Shown here: piece by piece, positions 50,301-59,905 of the stretch
Numbering within the stretch: the stretch's first letter is position 1
How the letters are laid out: every line of letters begins with the position of its first letter
Origin: Bdellovibrionaceae bacterium UBA2339
GTDB taxonomy: Bacteria; Bdellovibrionota; Bdellovibrionia; Bdellovibrionales; JAMPXM01
DNA length: 64,000 bases
Direction: 5' to 3'
Assembly: GCA_002344785.1 (NCBI GenBank)
Contig: DDUL01000054.1
Coordinates: 496-64,495, forward strand
The notes under the pieces: model-generated
What the model was told of the DNA's origin: nothing
The model's database searches: none
Seen by the model: only the letters and a program-made list of their open reading frames with translations
Program-made: the position numbers and the translations under genes

Positions 50301-51329
50301 TTATGAGAAGTAGCTCGAACCCAAGTAAAAGATCTGCTGAGTCGTCTCATCGATGATCAACAAGCCTTCGCCATCGGCATCGCTCTCATTCCACTCGATC
50401 AAATAGATCTTCATGGTCGCCGGCTTGTTGGCGATGAATTCCGCCATCGCGTCGACCATATCGAACAAAGATTTGTACTCGGGTCGAACCGACGCATCTT
50501 CATTGATGCGATCGTTGGCGATGCCGAGGGCTGTGGCCATCGCTCGTCGCGCGGTGTTGGCGGGGCTTGAGCGAGGACCAACGGCGCGCACTTCAATGCC
50601 TTCCAACACGGGGCTATAAGGCAGCACTTCCGTGAGGAGAATTTCTTTGATCTGCTCGCGATTGAGTTGCGTCGTGCTGACGCTCACAAGCTTCTGATCG
50701 ATCTGCGCCTGATCCAAATCCATATTGGAATCGAGAGGGAAATTCGCGATCTTCAGAATCGGCGAGTCCTTCAATGCCAAAGCGTGGTTCGCTTCGTCCA
50801 CAGGCTCAGCCGTCCAAGTCGTCGCCAGTCGCTCCATCTCGCAGCTCCAAGAGCGCGCCGATGCGTGACCCCAAAGTCGACGCGTCTCTTGCTTGAGACT
50901 GACGCCCTTGTCCGTCAGTGCCACCGTCGTCACAGTCTCATAGCCCAGATCCGGCCAGGTGTTGCTGCCACGACGCTCAAAGCGCTCGGTGAACACGAAG
51001 TCGCGCCAGTTCATCTGATAATCCCACGAGCGCGTGCCATCTGCTTGGCCGGGCTCTTGGCCTTGGTGCATGGCAAAGCTCAGCTCTTCGCGCGAGTCCA
51101 AATCGAAGGCGAAGACTTCCAAGTTGTTGCCGCGTTTGTCGGCGCGAAAGCGGAGCAAAGCTTTTTGCTCGTGCCGTAAATCGCCGTCACAGTTTTGCAG
51201 CTGATAAGTGCCGCGAATCTGCAGCATCGGGTGCATGGGTGTGCGCGCTTCGGCGCCGCCACTCATCAAAGATGTCACGGCCAGCAGACCGAGCATCGCG
51301 ACATTGCGAACAAAAGCGAATGCGAACAT
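50301..51329 (-). CDS. Exported protein of unknown function
   Basis: A signal peptide (VAMLGLLAVTSLMSGGAEA) is followed by ~310 residues without a recognised family. An early Cys pair region (YQLQNCDGDL, SWSCEMERL) may form a disulfide; the N-terminal half is beta-rich like a lipocalin-type barrel (RGTYQLQNC ... LLRFRADKRG ... DYQMNWRDFVF). The C-terminal ~90 residues end in IIDETTQQIFYLGSSYFS. AAGGAG lies 5 nt upstream of the ATG, and an excellent terminator follows. Confidence 0.6.
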   Translation of the reverse strand: MFAFAFVRNVAMLGLLAVTSLMSGGAEARTPMHPMLQIRGTYQLQNCDGDLRHEQKALLRFRADKRGNNLEVFAFDLDSREELSFAMHQGQEPGQADGTRSWDYQMNWRDFVFTERFERRGSNTWPDLGYETVTTVALTDKGVSLKQETRRLWGHASARSWSCEMERLATTWTAEPVDEANHALALKDSPILKIANFPLDSNMDLDQAQIDQKLVSVSTTQLNREQIKEILLTEVLPYSPVLEGIEVRAVGPRSSPANTARRAMATALGIANDRINEDASVRPEYKSLFDMVDAMAEFIANKPATMKIYLIEWNESDADGEGLLIIDETTQQIFYLGSSYFS

Positions 51330-51553
51330 AGGAGCTCCTTGAGAGAGGGGGAAGGGCGAGTTCGCAGGCTTTCTAATTCAGCGGCATCGGCGAACGCAAA
51401 GCGCACTCACAGGCGCCGCGAAATCTGACAATTTCTCGACGGCTTTTGAAAGTCGGTGAAGCCGCGGTTCGCTGCGGCCGGAAGATTGAGCGGCTTGATG
51501 CAAGCCTTACAAACTGTGGATGCAGAATTCGAAGTGAAAGTGATCACGCCGGC

Positions 51554-53005
51554 TCAACGAGCTCGCGGCGTGGCCCTCGCTCCAGGTCTGGCCCCGGCCG
51601 CGGGTGGCGGGCTTCGCCTCACCGAAGGCGCAGGTGCGGGCGCTGGTCTCGGTGTCGCCGATGCACGTCTCGCCGTGGGCTCGGTCGGACTTGCCGACGT
51701 CTGCGGCAGTTCACATCGCGGCGGATCGCCGGGATGAGGCGGCTGCCAGTTGCCATATTGCATGCAGTTTCTCAGCGCGCGAATGTGGCCCGCCACTTCC
51801 TCACGCTTTCCCGGATTCGGGGAGCGCCGACGAATCGAATCCAGCCAGCCATCAATCGACAAATCATCCACGGCTCGCGAGGCTAAGCCGTCGCCCAAAT
51901 TGTAGGAGGCACCAATCGCCAGCTGATAGGTCATCTCATCGCGCCAGTCGAGATCGCGCTGTCGCGAACTGCGACGGAGCGCGCGCTGCACTTGCAGATT
52001 GTAGATCGAGGCCGCCGCGATGGAGTTGAGCGGACAAGCCGCGTCCTCGCGCGACTCAAAGCGCGGCGCTTGGCCTCGCGCTGTGCGCGGGCAGGCCTCG
52101 AGCATGCGTCGGCCCTCTGGAGTTTCGCGCATGCGCGCGAAGAATCGATCCCACAGCTGACGTTCCCAACTGCCGCGCGCTTGCAAGCGTTCGTGGATGT
52201 GGCGAATGTTCACCGAAGTGTGTTGGCCGATGCCGACCGCACCCGTGCGCGAGACTTGGCGTGAATCAAATCCGCTTTCGCGACGGAACAAGCACGTCAT
52301 CAAATGTTGGCTCACCACATAGTGCTGACCGGGTGTCTCCAAATGAAAGAGACCCGGAAGTTGGCGCAAGACGAAGCGATACTGCGTGTAGTGATTCTCA
52401 CCCAGCGGGTAGCAACGCAGGTACTGTTCAATCTCAGCTGTGCTCTTCATGCCGGCTTGTTGCTCGCGCAGCGAATCGATGAAGCGACCCATCTGATCGA
52501 TGCCGGGCTGTTGTCCCAAAGGTTGGCGGGTTTCGGGACAAGGCGTGGCGGTGGGCCGAGGTGCCGCGGCGACTTGCGGATCCGCCTCGGCCGCGTTGCC
52601 GCTTCGCACGCTTTCATCGTCACCGTAGGTGACTTGGTCGACGCGCAGCCAGCCTTCATCGATGTTTCTTCCCCAAAGTTGATCCCAGGCGCAGCCGCGC
52701 AAAGTGTTGGCAGGAAAACGCACGCGAATGTGTTCGCCTCGGCGCTCAAGTAGTGTCGCGCGCTGGGCCTCGTTCAAACTCATGGTGCAGCGAACTCGCG
52801 AGTTGCTTTCAAGATCACCTGAATACAGCACGCGCCCTTGCGTGGGATAAATCAAGATCGCGCGCTCATCGCTGTTGGCGTGAGCGACAGCCGCGGACGA
52901 GGCCACGGCGCCGAATGCCGCGACAAGAACGAGCCGCGCCGCCAAAGCGGCGAATCGGGTCCAGCCAAAGCGGATGACGGAGCGGATGACGGAGCGAGAG
53001 CGCAT
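51554..53005 (-). CDS. Lytic-transglycosylase-like secreted protein
   Basis: A signal peptide ends near AVAHA. An SH3-like N-terminal part (AILIYPTQGRVLYSGD) is followed, at ~235-270, by an SLT-type site: LMTCLFRRESGFDSRQVSRT (catalytic Glu in RESGF) and GAVGIGQ. A tail of ~60 Pro/Ala/Arg residues ends the protein. Such enzymes cleave the glycan strands of peptidoglycan. Several Cys suggest disulfides. The first residues repeat SVIR twice because of a 12-bp tandem repeat (~52971-52995). A role in wall remodelling or prey-wall lysis is inferred. Confidence 0.75.
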   Translation of the reverse strand: MRSRSVIRSVIRFGWTRFAALAARLVLVAAFGAVASSAAVAHANSDERAILIYPTQGRVLYSGDLESNSRVRCTMSLNEAQRATLLERRGEHIRVRFPANTLRGCAWDQLWGRNIDEGWLRVDQVTYGDDESVRSGNAAEADPQVAAAPRPTATPCPETRQPLGQQPGIDQMGRFIDSLREQQAGMKSTAEIEQYLRCYPLGENHYTQYRFVLRQLPGLFHLETPGQHYVVSQHLMTCLFRRESGFDSRQVSRTGAVGIGQHTSVNIRHIHERLQARGSWERQLWDRFFARMRETPEGRRMLEACPRTARGQAPRFESREDAACPLNSIAAASIYNLQVQRALRRSSRQRDLDWRDEMTYQLAIGASYNLGDGLASRAVDDLSIDGWLDSIRRRSPNPGKREEVAGHIRALRNCMQYGNWQPPHPGDPPRCELPQTSASPTEPTARRASATPRPAPAPAPSVRRSPPPAAGARPGARATPRAR

Positions 53006-53116
53006 TCATTCAGAATAAAAAGCGGCGAGGGCGGCGGCGAGTCCTGAAAGTCGATTGTCTTTTGTCGGCAAATGCAGTTTATCCGAAGACCCAGACCATC
53101 GTGGAGAGGTGAAGTG

Positions 53117-54022
53117 ATGTCGGACATTCTCGTTGTCGGTTCTTTGGCTTATGACTCGGTCAAAACCCCCGCAGGCCAGGTGGATCGGGCGCTCGGTGGC
53201 AGCGCCAACTATTTCGCCGTAGTCGCGTCGATGTTCGCGCCGGTCAAAGTCGTCGGCGTGGTCGGCGAAGATTATGCGGCCTCGGATCTCGCGGTGCTCA
53301 CTTCGCGCGGTGTGGATGTGTCGGGCTTGCAGAAAAAGTCAGGCAAAACTTTTCACTGGGCCGGCGCCTATGACGGCGACATGAACGAAGCGCAAACTTT
53401 GGCGACGGAATTGAATGTGTTTGCCGATTTCAATCCCGAACTTCCTGCCACGCATCGCCAGGCTCGCTATGTGTTTTTGGCGAACATTGATCCGGAGTTG
53501 CAGCTGAAAGTGTTGGATCAGGTGGAGCGGCCGCGTTTGGTCGGCATGGACACGATGAATTTTTGGATCAGCTCAAAGCTGCCGGCGCTTCGTAAAGTGA
53601 TGGAGCGAATCGATGTGCTTCTCATCAATGAAAAAGAAGGCGAATTGCTGACAGGTAAGACCAACGCCATCGCCGCATCGCTGGAGCTGATGAAAATGGG
53701 GCCGAAGGCCGTGGTGATCAAACGCGGCGAGTATGGTTTCGTGCTTCGCACGGCGGAAGAGTTCTTCATTCTGCCGGCATTTCCGGTGGCCGAAGTTGTG
53801 GATCCTACGGGCGCGGGCGACAGTTTCGCAGGTGCTTTCTTCGGCACACTCGCGAAGTCCGATGCTGGACTTTCGGTGGCGGCACTGAAAGAGGCCTGTG
53901 TGAACGGCTGCTTGTTGGCCAGTTTCACGGTTCAGGACTTCTCGATTCGTCGATTGACTCAGCTGACCTGGGCGGACGTCCAGGAGCGCGGCGGGGCGTT
54001 TGAGCGCATTACGCGTCGCTAG
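53117..54022 (+). CDS. PfkB-family carbohydrate kinase
   Basis: 301 aa. GGSANYFAVVASMFAPVKVVGVVGED at the N-terminus, DTMNFWISSKL, LLINEKEGELLTGK and the anion-hole/catalytic VVDPTGAGDSFAGAFFG motif are all present, so the ribokinase-family active site is complete. The substrate cannot be assigned; sequences of this type are often annotated sugar or nucleoside kinase. ATG 53117 has GGAGAGGTGA upstream; the frame opening at 53072 is less likely. Confidence 0.88.
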   Translation: MSDILVVGSLAYDSVKTPAGQVDRALGGSANYFAVVASMFAPVKVVGVVGEDYAASDLAVLTSRGVDVSGLQKKSGKTFHWAGAYDGDMNEAQTLATELNVFADFNPELPATHRQARYVFLANIDPELQLKVLDQVERPRLVGMDTMNFWISSKLPALRKVMERIDVLLINEKEGELLTGKTNAIAASLELMKMGPKAVVIKRGEYGFVLRTAEEFFILPAFPVAEVVDPTGAGDSFAGAFFGTLAKSDAGLSVAALKEACVNGCLLASFTVQDFSIRRLTQLTWADVQERGGAFERITRR

Positions 54023-54147
54023 TCCCCCTCGCAAGGCCCTATGACGTGGCTTGGATTTAAATAATCACAAGCACTTTCAATGACTTATCATCGACCCCGT
54101 GGGCTCGAAACCCCGCTTTTTGAGCCTGGCCTCGCAAAACGGCCCCC

Positions 54148-54172
54148 AAAAGCACAATCAAGTGGCCCAGCT
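54148..54172 (+). repeat. 25-bp dispersed repeat, copy B
   Basis: One mismatch from copy A at 3559-3583. Here it lies ~118 bases upstream of the coiled-coil protein start, in the intergenic region after the PfkB kinase. Confidence 0.6.
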
Positions 54173-54289
54173 TGAACAGGCCGACTTTGGCAGGATTTTG
54201 TCGCCTTTGGCCTCAAAAAAATCCGCCTCTTTTCCGATGGATAGAGAGAGGTGTGGAGACGTCCACGCCCGCAGCGAAAAGAGGGGGGC

Positions 54290-55702
54290 ATGTCCCCAAA
54301 AAAGAAATCCAAGCGCGGCCCGATGACGCCGGCGAAAGATGATTTGATCAACGAGCTGTTGGATTCCGACAACGGCACGCCACACTTTTCTCTTAAGACT
54401 CCGCCGTCTCGGCCCGGTGCTCAGCGCACGCCGCCTCCGCCCGGGATGTCGCCGGACGAAGCCGTGTTTGTGTTGGACGAGGATTTGCCGGCCATCCCTA
54501 CGGCGGAGATGAAGCAATATCAAATCTCGCACGTCGATAACAAACTCAAGACCAACGAGGAAGCCGTGCCGACGGGACTCGAGTTGGATCTTTCGCACTC
54601 TATGGTGGTGAATGATCCCGTTCGCACCGCTGAGCTTGCCGCCAAAGGTTTGCCCACTCAGCCGCTCAAAGTTCAATCCACGGGAAAAAACCGTCCGCCG
54701 CCGCCGCCTTCAGAGCGTCCGCGCACGGAAGTGCAGCCTTCGCCGAAGCCGACGCGATTGAGCGAGGCGCCTTTTGATCCCATGCCGATGGCGATGGCCG
54801 AAAAGAAAAAGTCAGCGCCGCCGCCGATTGCTGAAGATGATTTGCCGACGAAGCGATTTGATTTGGATGTCGCCGATCAGCGACCGACGCCTTCGCCGCT
54901 GGAAGATTTGGGTTCTCCCGAGTCCGACCCGAAGCCCGCGCCGGTGTTCGCCGATGCGCGCACGGAGATCGCGCCCAAACCTTTGGATCGCGTCGGCGAA
55001 GATCGCGGTGTCGAAGCCTTCATGCCGACGGTGGTGAAGCCCAATTCACCGGGGGCGAAGTATCGCGAGAAGGAGCAGCAGATTCAGCCGGGTGCCACAG
55101 TGTTCACCACGGCCGAGGCCGCGCTTCGCAATTCCGAAAACTTACGCGTGGCCCAGGCGCGGATCAGCGAACTGGAGCATGAACTCGAGCGCATTCGTCG
55201 AGAGAACGAGCAGCTTCGTCAGGCGGGCGAAACGCTTCGTCGCCAAGTGGATCAGCTCCAGGCCGGTGCCGAATCCGCCGAGTCGGATTTGGCCGAGTTC
55301 AAGCGCACAGCGGAGGAGGAACGCAAAGTTCTTCGCTCGCAGCTTTCCGCGCGCGATCGTGAAATTTCCGAGCTGAAGGCCCTCAAAGAAGACATCGAGT
55401 CGCGGTTGGAGTCCAACTTCAAGAAGATCCGCGTTCGTGAGCGCGATCTTGAGCATCGCATTGAGATCATCAAGAGCGAGAGCGCGTCGATCGCCGCGAC
55501 CAAAGACAAGATGATTCTTGAATTGAAGCGGCAGATCGATCAATTGAAGTCTGAGCTTGAACATGCCAATCATCAGACGCAGCAGAGTTTCAAGAGCTTC
55601 AAGGAAAAGCAGGAAACTGTGCGAAAGGCGGTGCGCGCCTTGCGAATCGCCCTGACAGTGTTGGAAGGTGAAGACGAAGAGGAAAAGCGAAACGCCTCCT
55701 AA
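54290..55702 (+). CDS. Proline-rich, coiled-coil cytoplasmic protein
   Basis: 470 aa, no signal or membrane segment. The first ~270 residues are disordered-looking, with Pro and acidic clusters (RTPPPPGMSPDEAVFVLDED). From ~280 the sequence is continuous heptad-rich (ELEHELERIRRENEQL, LRRQVDQLQAGAESAE, LKRQIDQLKSELEHANHQ), a long coiled coil, with a short tail. Family unknown; a scaffold or polarity role is possible. ATG 54290 has AGAGGGGGG immediately upstream. Followed after 38 bases by a metallophosphoesterase gene in the same direction. Confidence 0.65.
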   Translation: MSPKKKSKRGPMTPAKDDLINELLDSDNGTPHFSLKTPPSRPGAQRTPPPPGMSPDEAVFVLDEDLPAIPTAEMKQYQISHVDNKLKTNEEAVPTGLELDLSHSMVVNDPVRTAELAAKGLPTQPLKVQSTGKNRPPPPPSERPRTEVQPSPKPTRLSEAPFDPMPMAMAEKKKSAPPPIAEDDLPTKRFDLDVADQRPTPSPLEDLGSPESDPKPAPVFADARTEIAPKPLDRVGEDRGVEAFMPTVVKPNSPGAKYREKEQQIQPGATVFTTAEAALRNSENLRVAQARISELEHELERIRRENEQLRQAGETLRRQVDQLQAGAESAESDLAEFKRTAEEERKVLRSQLSARDREISELKALKEDIESRLESNFKKIRVRERDLEHRIEIIKSESASIAATKDKMILELKRQIDQLKSELEHANHQTQQSFKSFKEKQETVRKAVRALRIALTVLEGEDEEEKRNAS

Positions 55703-55740
55703 GGCGGGCCGTGCGAGCAACTTGAGAAGTCGGAAGCATC

Positions 55741-56820
55741 GTGAAGCGCATCAAGCTGGTCATTTCAGATCTCCATTTGGGACGCGGGCGCGTGCTCACG
55801 GACGGCGGCAATAATCCGCTGGAAGAATTCTACTTTGGCAAAAAGCTCATCGAATTTTTGAACTACTACTGCTCGGGCGAGTACCGTGATGCCGAAGTCG
55901 AGCTGATCATCAACGGCGACTTTCTCAATTTTTTGCAAACCGACTACCGCGGTCACTACCTGACGGTGATCACCGAAGCCGTTGCCATGGAACAACTGCA
56001 GTCGATTCTCGATGGGCATCGCGACGTGTTCTTGGCCTTGCGGAATTTTGCGCAAACGCCAAGTCGGCAAGTCACCTACGTGGTGGGCAATCACGATCAG
56101 GCGATGTTGTGGCCGGGGACTCGGCATCTTTTGAATGAAGCGCTGGGCACGGAAGTTCGTTACAAGAACATCGCGTATTACTTTGATGGCGTGCACATCG
56201 AGCATGGGCACATGCACGAGGCCGCCAATCGTTTGGATCCGAAGCGCTTTTTTCTAAAGCGCAATTTGCCGGAGCCCATTTTGAATTTGCCCTTTGGCTC
56301 GCACTTCTTTGTGGATTTTGTTTTGAAGCTCAAGCAGCTCAATCCGCATGTCGACAAAGTTCGCCCCTTCAATCGCGTGATTCGTTGGGCGCTTTTGAAT
56401 GAAACCTGGTTCGCTTTGCGCTCCTTCCTGGGCCTGGCCATTTATTTCATGAAGATGGTTTTGACCAAGGACCCGCGGCGCCACTTTCCGGTGAGTCGAA
56501 TTCTCCAAGTCTTGGGTGAAAGCGCGATCTTTCCGGATTTGAGCGAGTCCGCTCGGCGCGTGCTGGCCGACGAACGCGTGCACACCGTGGTGTTTGGTCA
56601 CTCGCATGTTTATCAGTATCGCCAGTTTGAGCCGAACAAAGAGTACTTCAATACGGGGACGTGGACGGATTTGACGTCTTTGGAGATTCAATCGCTAGGG
56701 AAGATCACCAAACTCACCTATGTGCTGATCGAATACCCCGATGAAGGTGGTCGCCCTCGCGGTCGCCTCAAAGAGTGGCGAGGCTTTCATCGTGTGGAAG
56801 AAGATGTTGCGGTGAGCTAA
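55741..56820 (+). CDS. Calcineurin-like metallophosphoesterase
   Basis: A complete two-metal site: SDLHLGRGR, LIINGDFLNF, VVGNHDQAM, VHIEHGHMHEAANR and FGHSHVYQ. 359 aa with a helical insert (~190-260) holding a hydrophobic SFLGLAIYFMKMVL stretch, so it may associate with the membrane. Similar proteins act on UDP-diacylglucosamine or other phosphoesters; the substrate is unknown. GTG start. Probably in an operon with the coiled-coil gene. Confidence 0.85.
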   Translation: MKRIKLVISDLHLGRGRVLTDGGNNPLEEFYFGKKLIEFLNYYCSGEYRDAEVELIINGDFLNFLQTDYRGHYLTVITEAVAMEQLQSILDGHRDVFLALRNFAQTPSRQVTYVVGNHDQAMLWPGTRHLLNEALGTEVRYKNIAYYFDGVHIEHGHMHEAANRLDPKRFFLKRNLPEPILNLPFGSHFFVDFVLKLKQLNPHVDKVRPFNRVIRWALLNETWFALRSFLGLAIYFMKMVLTKDPRRHFPVSRILQVLGESAIFPDLSESARRVLADERVHTVVFGHSHVYQYRQFEPNKEYFNTGTWTDLTSLEIQSLGKITKLTYVLIEYPDEGGRPRGRLKEWRGFHRVEEDVAVS

Positions 56821-56861
56821 CGGCCTTTGCCTCGCCTCGAAAAAGGTGAAAAAACTGCCCC

Positions 56862-58280
56862 ATGGACTCGAGACCCTATTGGGAATTGGAATTTGAACCT
56901 TCGGCTTGGAAGCTGGGCGCGGATGCCTCTGCGACGGGCCACAATTTGGGGGAGTCGTCGGCCAAGCGCTCAACCAGCAAATCGGCGTCTCGCAGTTCCG
57001 CGAGCGATGAGCGTGGCCTGAAGGATCATGCCGGAATTTTTTCCGAGTCGGACTTTGCGGCCGAGGTCGAAGCTTGTCGTGAGTTGGCCGCGAGCTTGTT
57101 GACTCGTCCCGAGTCTGGATTTGCGCGCTTGCCGCAAAAAGAAAATCTTTGGACGGCGATTGATCTGCGCGCGCGCGAAGTGGCGCGCAACACCACGCAC
57201 ATGGTGGTGGTGGGCATGGGCGGATCGAGCCTGGGCGGCCAAGCCTTGTTGTCGAGCTGCCCTCGGCCCGCGGGCCGAGGCCAAGTTTCGTTCTTGGATA
57301 ACATCGATGCGGATCACTTTTGGTCCTGGCTCAGATCGCGCTTGGATTTGGGCAGCACGCATTGGGTGATCATCTCAAAGAGCGGCAACACCATCGAGAC
57401 TTTGGCGTTGGCCGATCAAATTGATCAGCATTTGCGGGCGTCGGGACATCGTCGCCTGTCGACGAATGCGACAGTGATTTCGGAGACGCGCGATAACCCG
57501 CTCACGCATTGGGCTCGGCGCGAAGGTGTGCCGATTTTGGAAATTCCCTCAGATGTCGGTGGGCGATACTCGGTGCTTTCCGCCGTCGGCGGATTGCCCG
57601 CGGCCTATGCGGGGCTCAAGTGCGATCGCTTGGTGGCGGGTGCGAAGTGGACGCTCGAGAATTTGGACTTAGTCGCTCGGCTGGCGGCCTTGGGACAAGT
57701 GCAGGCTCAGCGCGGTGATCAGATGACGATGCTTTGGTCCTACGCTGAGGGCCTGAGGCGATTTGGATTTTGGTGGCAGCAGCTTTGGGCGGAATCTCTC
57801 GCCAAGCCACTCACCGAAGAGTTTCCCTATCCGGCGACCATCCCTGTGCCTTGTGTCGGCGCGTGTGATCAGCACTCTGTTTTGCAGCAAGCTATGCAGG
57901 GCGGGCGACCGCTGTCGGCATTTTTCATTCGCGTTGCGGCTTGCGAAGAGACGACGACGAAACTTGAGCGCAGCTTGTTTGAGTCGCAGAGCTTCTTGGT
58001 CGGCAAGACCTTGGGAGATTTGTATGCGACACAGGCCGAGTCGACTCGGCTTGCGCTACAAGAGCAAGGCGTGCCGACAGCCGTTTTGCGCACCAAGCTG
58101 TTGGATGAACGCAGTCTCGGCGCTCTGTTTATGCTTTGGGAAATGGCGATCGCGGTCCAAGGCCTTCGTCGAGGTGTGAATCCCTTTGACCAGCCTGGCG
58201 TCGAGCGCGGCAAGCAAATGACACTGGCGCGCTTGTCGGGTCCCGCGGCGGGTCCAGTTTCCGGTCCAGTGTCGCGTTAG
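56862..58280 (+). CDS. pgi: Glucose-6-phosphate isomerase
   Basis: 472 aa. VVGMGGSSLGGQALL, IISKSGNTIET, the DVGGRYSVLSAVGGLPAAYAG motif, CDQHSVLQQAMQGG and the C-terminal PFDQPGVERGK signature are present. Interconverts glucose 6-phosphate and fructose 6-phosphate. The first ~60 residues, with a Ser/Lys-rich stretch, are an addition. A near-repeat GPVSGPVSR closes the protein. Pairs functionally with the phosphofructokinase at 1654. Confidence 0.93.
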   Translation: MDSRPYWELEFEPSAWKLGADASATGHNLGESSAKRSTSKSASRSSASDERGLKDHAGIFSESDFAAEVEACRELAASLLTRPESGFARLPQKENLWTAIDLRAREVARNTTHMVVVGMGGSSLGGQALLSSCPRPAGRGQVSFLDNIDADHFWSWLRSRLDLGSTHWVIISKSGNTIETLALADQIDQHLRASGHRRLSTNATVISETRDNPLTHWARREGVPILEIPSDVGGRYSVLSAVGGLPAAYAGLKCDRLVAGAKWTLENLDLVARLAALGQVQAQRGDQMTMLWSYAEGLRRFGFWWQQLWAESLAKPLTEEFPYPATIPVPCVGACDQHSVLQQAMQGGRPLSAFFIRVAACEETTTKLERSLFESQSFLVGKTLGDLYATQAESTRLALQEQGVPTAVLRTKLLDERSLGALFMLWEMAIAVQGLRRGVNPFDQPGVERGKQMTLARLSGPAAGPVSGPVSR

Positions 58281-58463
58281 TTTCCGGGCCCGTGGGGCGC
58301 GGCGCATACTCGTGGATCTCTCCGGATCCTTCGAACATTTCGATCACCGCGGAGTTCGACATCGCGGACGTGAAGCTAGGCTGATGGTCTAGAGTGGGAT
58401 TCGCCCTAGTCAAAGGCGGCTCGGGTTCGTATTCTGAACTTCGACGAGCTGAGAGGAACTGCG

Positions 58464-59435
58464 ATGATCACGGCTTCTGATTTTGAGTTCGATCCGCCAG
58501 CGATGGGCGACGACGAAGAGGACGCGGGCGAAAAGACGGTGATCTCCGTCGGCAACACCATGAGCAAGAAAATCGCCGAAGCGACGAAGACGCCGCCGAC
58601 GATTGTCATGCTCGAAGGACCGGCCGGTTACGTCGGTAAACTTTGGACGATCGATAAGAGCGAAATGATCATCGGCCGCTCGATGACTTCCAATGTCTTC
58701 GTTGATGACCGATCGGTTTCGCGTTCGCACACCAAGCTGATCATGAAAGACGACACAGTGTGGGTGATGGATTTGGAATCCTCGAATAAAACTGTGGTCA
58801 ACGACGACGCCATCCCGCCGATGACGCCGGTGAAGTTGGACGATTCGGATCAAATTAAAGTCGGCAATGTGCTGTTCAAGTTTCAGGCGCGTGGTTCTTT
58901 GGAAGCGGCAGCGCTCGGCAAGGTGCAAGAGAAGTCGGAGAAAGACGGCCTGACGGGTGCGTTCAACAAGGGCACGCTCATGCAGAAGGGCGCTGAGAGC
59001 TTCAAGCGCTCCAAACTTCTGAAGGTCGACATGTCGATTCTGGTGTTCGACATCGACTTCTTTAAAAAGATCAACGACAACCCCCAGCTCGGTCACCCCG
59101 GCGGTGACTTCGTGCTGAAGGAGCTGGTGAAGACGATTCAAACCAAACTCATCCGCTCCGACGACTTTCTCGGTCGCTACGGTGGTGAAGAGTTCGTGGT
59201 GATTTTGTTTGGCTCCAACATCACACAGGCCGCGGAGATCGGCGAGCGTCTGAGAAAGACGATCGAAGACCACGAGTTTGTGTATCAAGGCCTCAAGATT
59301 CCCGTGACGATTTCTGTGGGTGTGGCGACGAAATCGCCGGAGATGTCGACTTGGGAAGAACTTTTCGCCGTCGCCGATCAGCGCCTCTATATGAGTAAGC
59401 GAAACGGTCGCAATCGCGTGACCTCGGAAGGCTGA
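58464..59435 (+). CDS. FHA-GGDEF diguanylate cyclase (DgcB-like)
   Basis: An N-terminal tail (~45 residues, EKTVISVGNTMSKK) is followed by an FHA domain (~46-145: IIGRSMTSNVFVDDRSVSRS and SSNKTVVND), a linker, and a GGDEF domain whose active site is GGEEF (RYGGEEFVVILF). The inhibitory RxxD is present as RSDD five residues before GGEEF, so product inhibition is likely. FHA-GGDEF proteins with a Thr-bearing tail include Bdellovibrio DgcB, which is required for prey invasion. The tail Thr (KTVIS) could be a self-recognition phosphosite. ATG start; 183 bases follow pgi. Confidence 0.9.
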   Translation: MITASDFEFDPPAMGDDEEDAGEKTVISVGNTMSKKIAEATKTPPTIVMLEGPAGYVGKLWTIDKSEMIIGRSMTSNVFVDDRSVSRSHTKLIMKDDTVWVMDLESSNKTVVNDDAIPPMTPVKLDDSDQIKVGNVLFKFQARGSLEAAALGKVQEKSEKDGLTGAFNKGTLMQKGAESFKRSKLLKVDMSILVFDIDFFKKINDNPQLGHPGGDFVLKELVKTIQTKLIRSDDFLGRYGGEEFVVILFGSNITQAAEIGERLRKTIEDHEFVYQGLKIPVTISVGVATKSPEMSTWEELFAVADQRLYMSKRNGRNRVTSEG

Positions 59436-59905
59436 TTTCAAGGCCTCTGGGCCCTGTCCTGGGTGGACCGGCTTTTTTGCCTTTCCCATAAGCAAAACTT
59501 GGGGTGACCTGCGGGTCACTTTATAATTTCGTAGTCAGAACAGTAATTTATGACTTTGTGCAGGATTTGTTTCGGGGGCAAAATGCGCCTGAAGTATAAG
59601 CACTCCTAAAGGCTTTTCACGCTTTCACGATTGCGAAAAAAACTCGGCACGGGTCGGCGAGCGTCTGATTTTCATCTCATCTCAAAATTCGACAAATCAG
59701 GCCTGGTGCCGACAATTGGCACCAACCCTGCTCTTTAGTCTTGATGTCCAGAGCGAAGGATCGCACTGGTCGCGATTCGATCCCAAATCTCATCAAGGTC
59801 CCGCCCATCGCGTTTTTTGGGGTCGAAAAAAGTGAACCGGACTTTAACCCAGTGGCCGGCTTGTCGTGTCGAAGGATCGGCAAACGACGGCCCGAAGGAG
59901 GCGTG
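59436..59905. other. Intergenic region before the sigma factor
   Basis: 470 noncoding bases. A 6-bp GTGACC/GGTCAC hairpin with loop TGCG lies near 59503-59518 and is followed by TTTATAATTT, which may terminate the cyclase transcript. The start of the sigma frame reads back to 59741, but the ATG at 59906 is preferred. Promoter elements of the ECF operon should be here. Confidence 0.55.
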
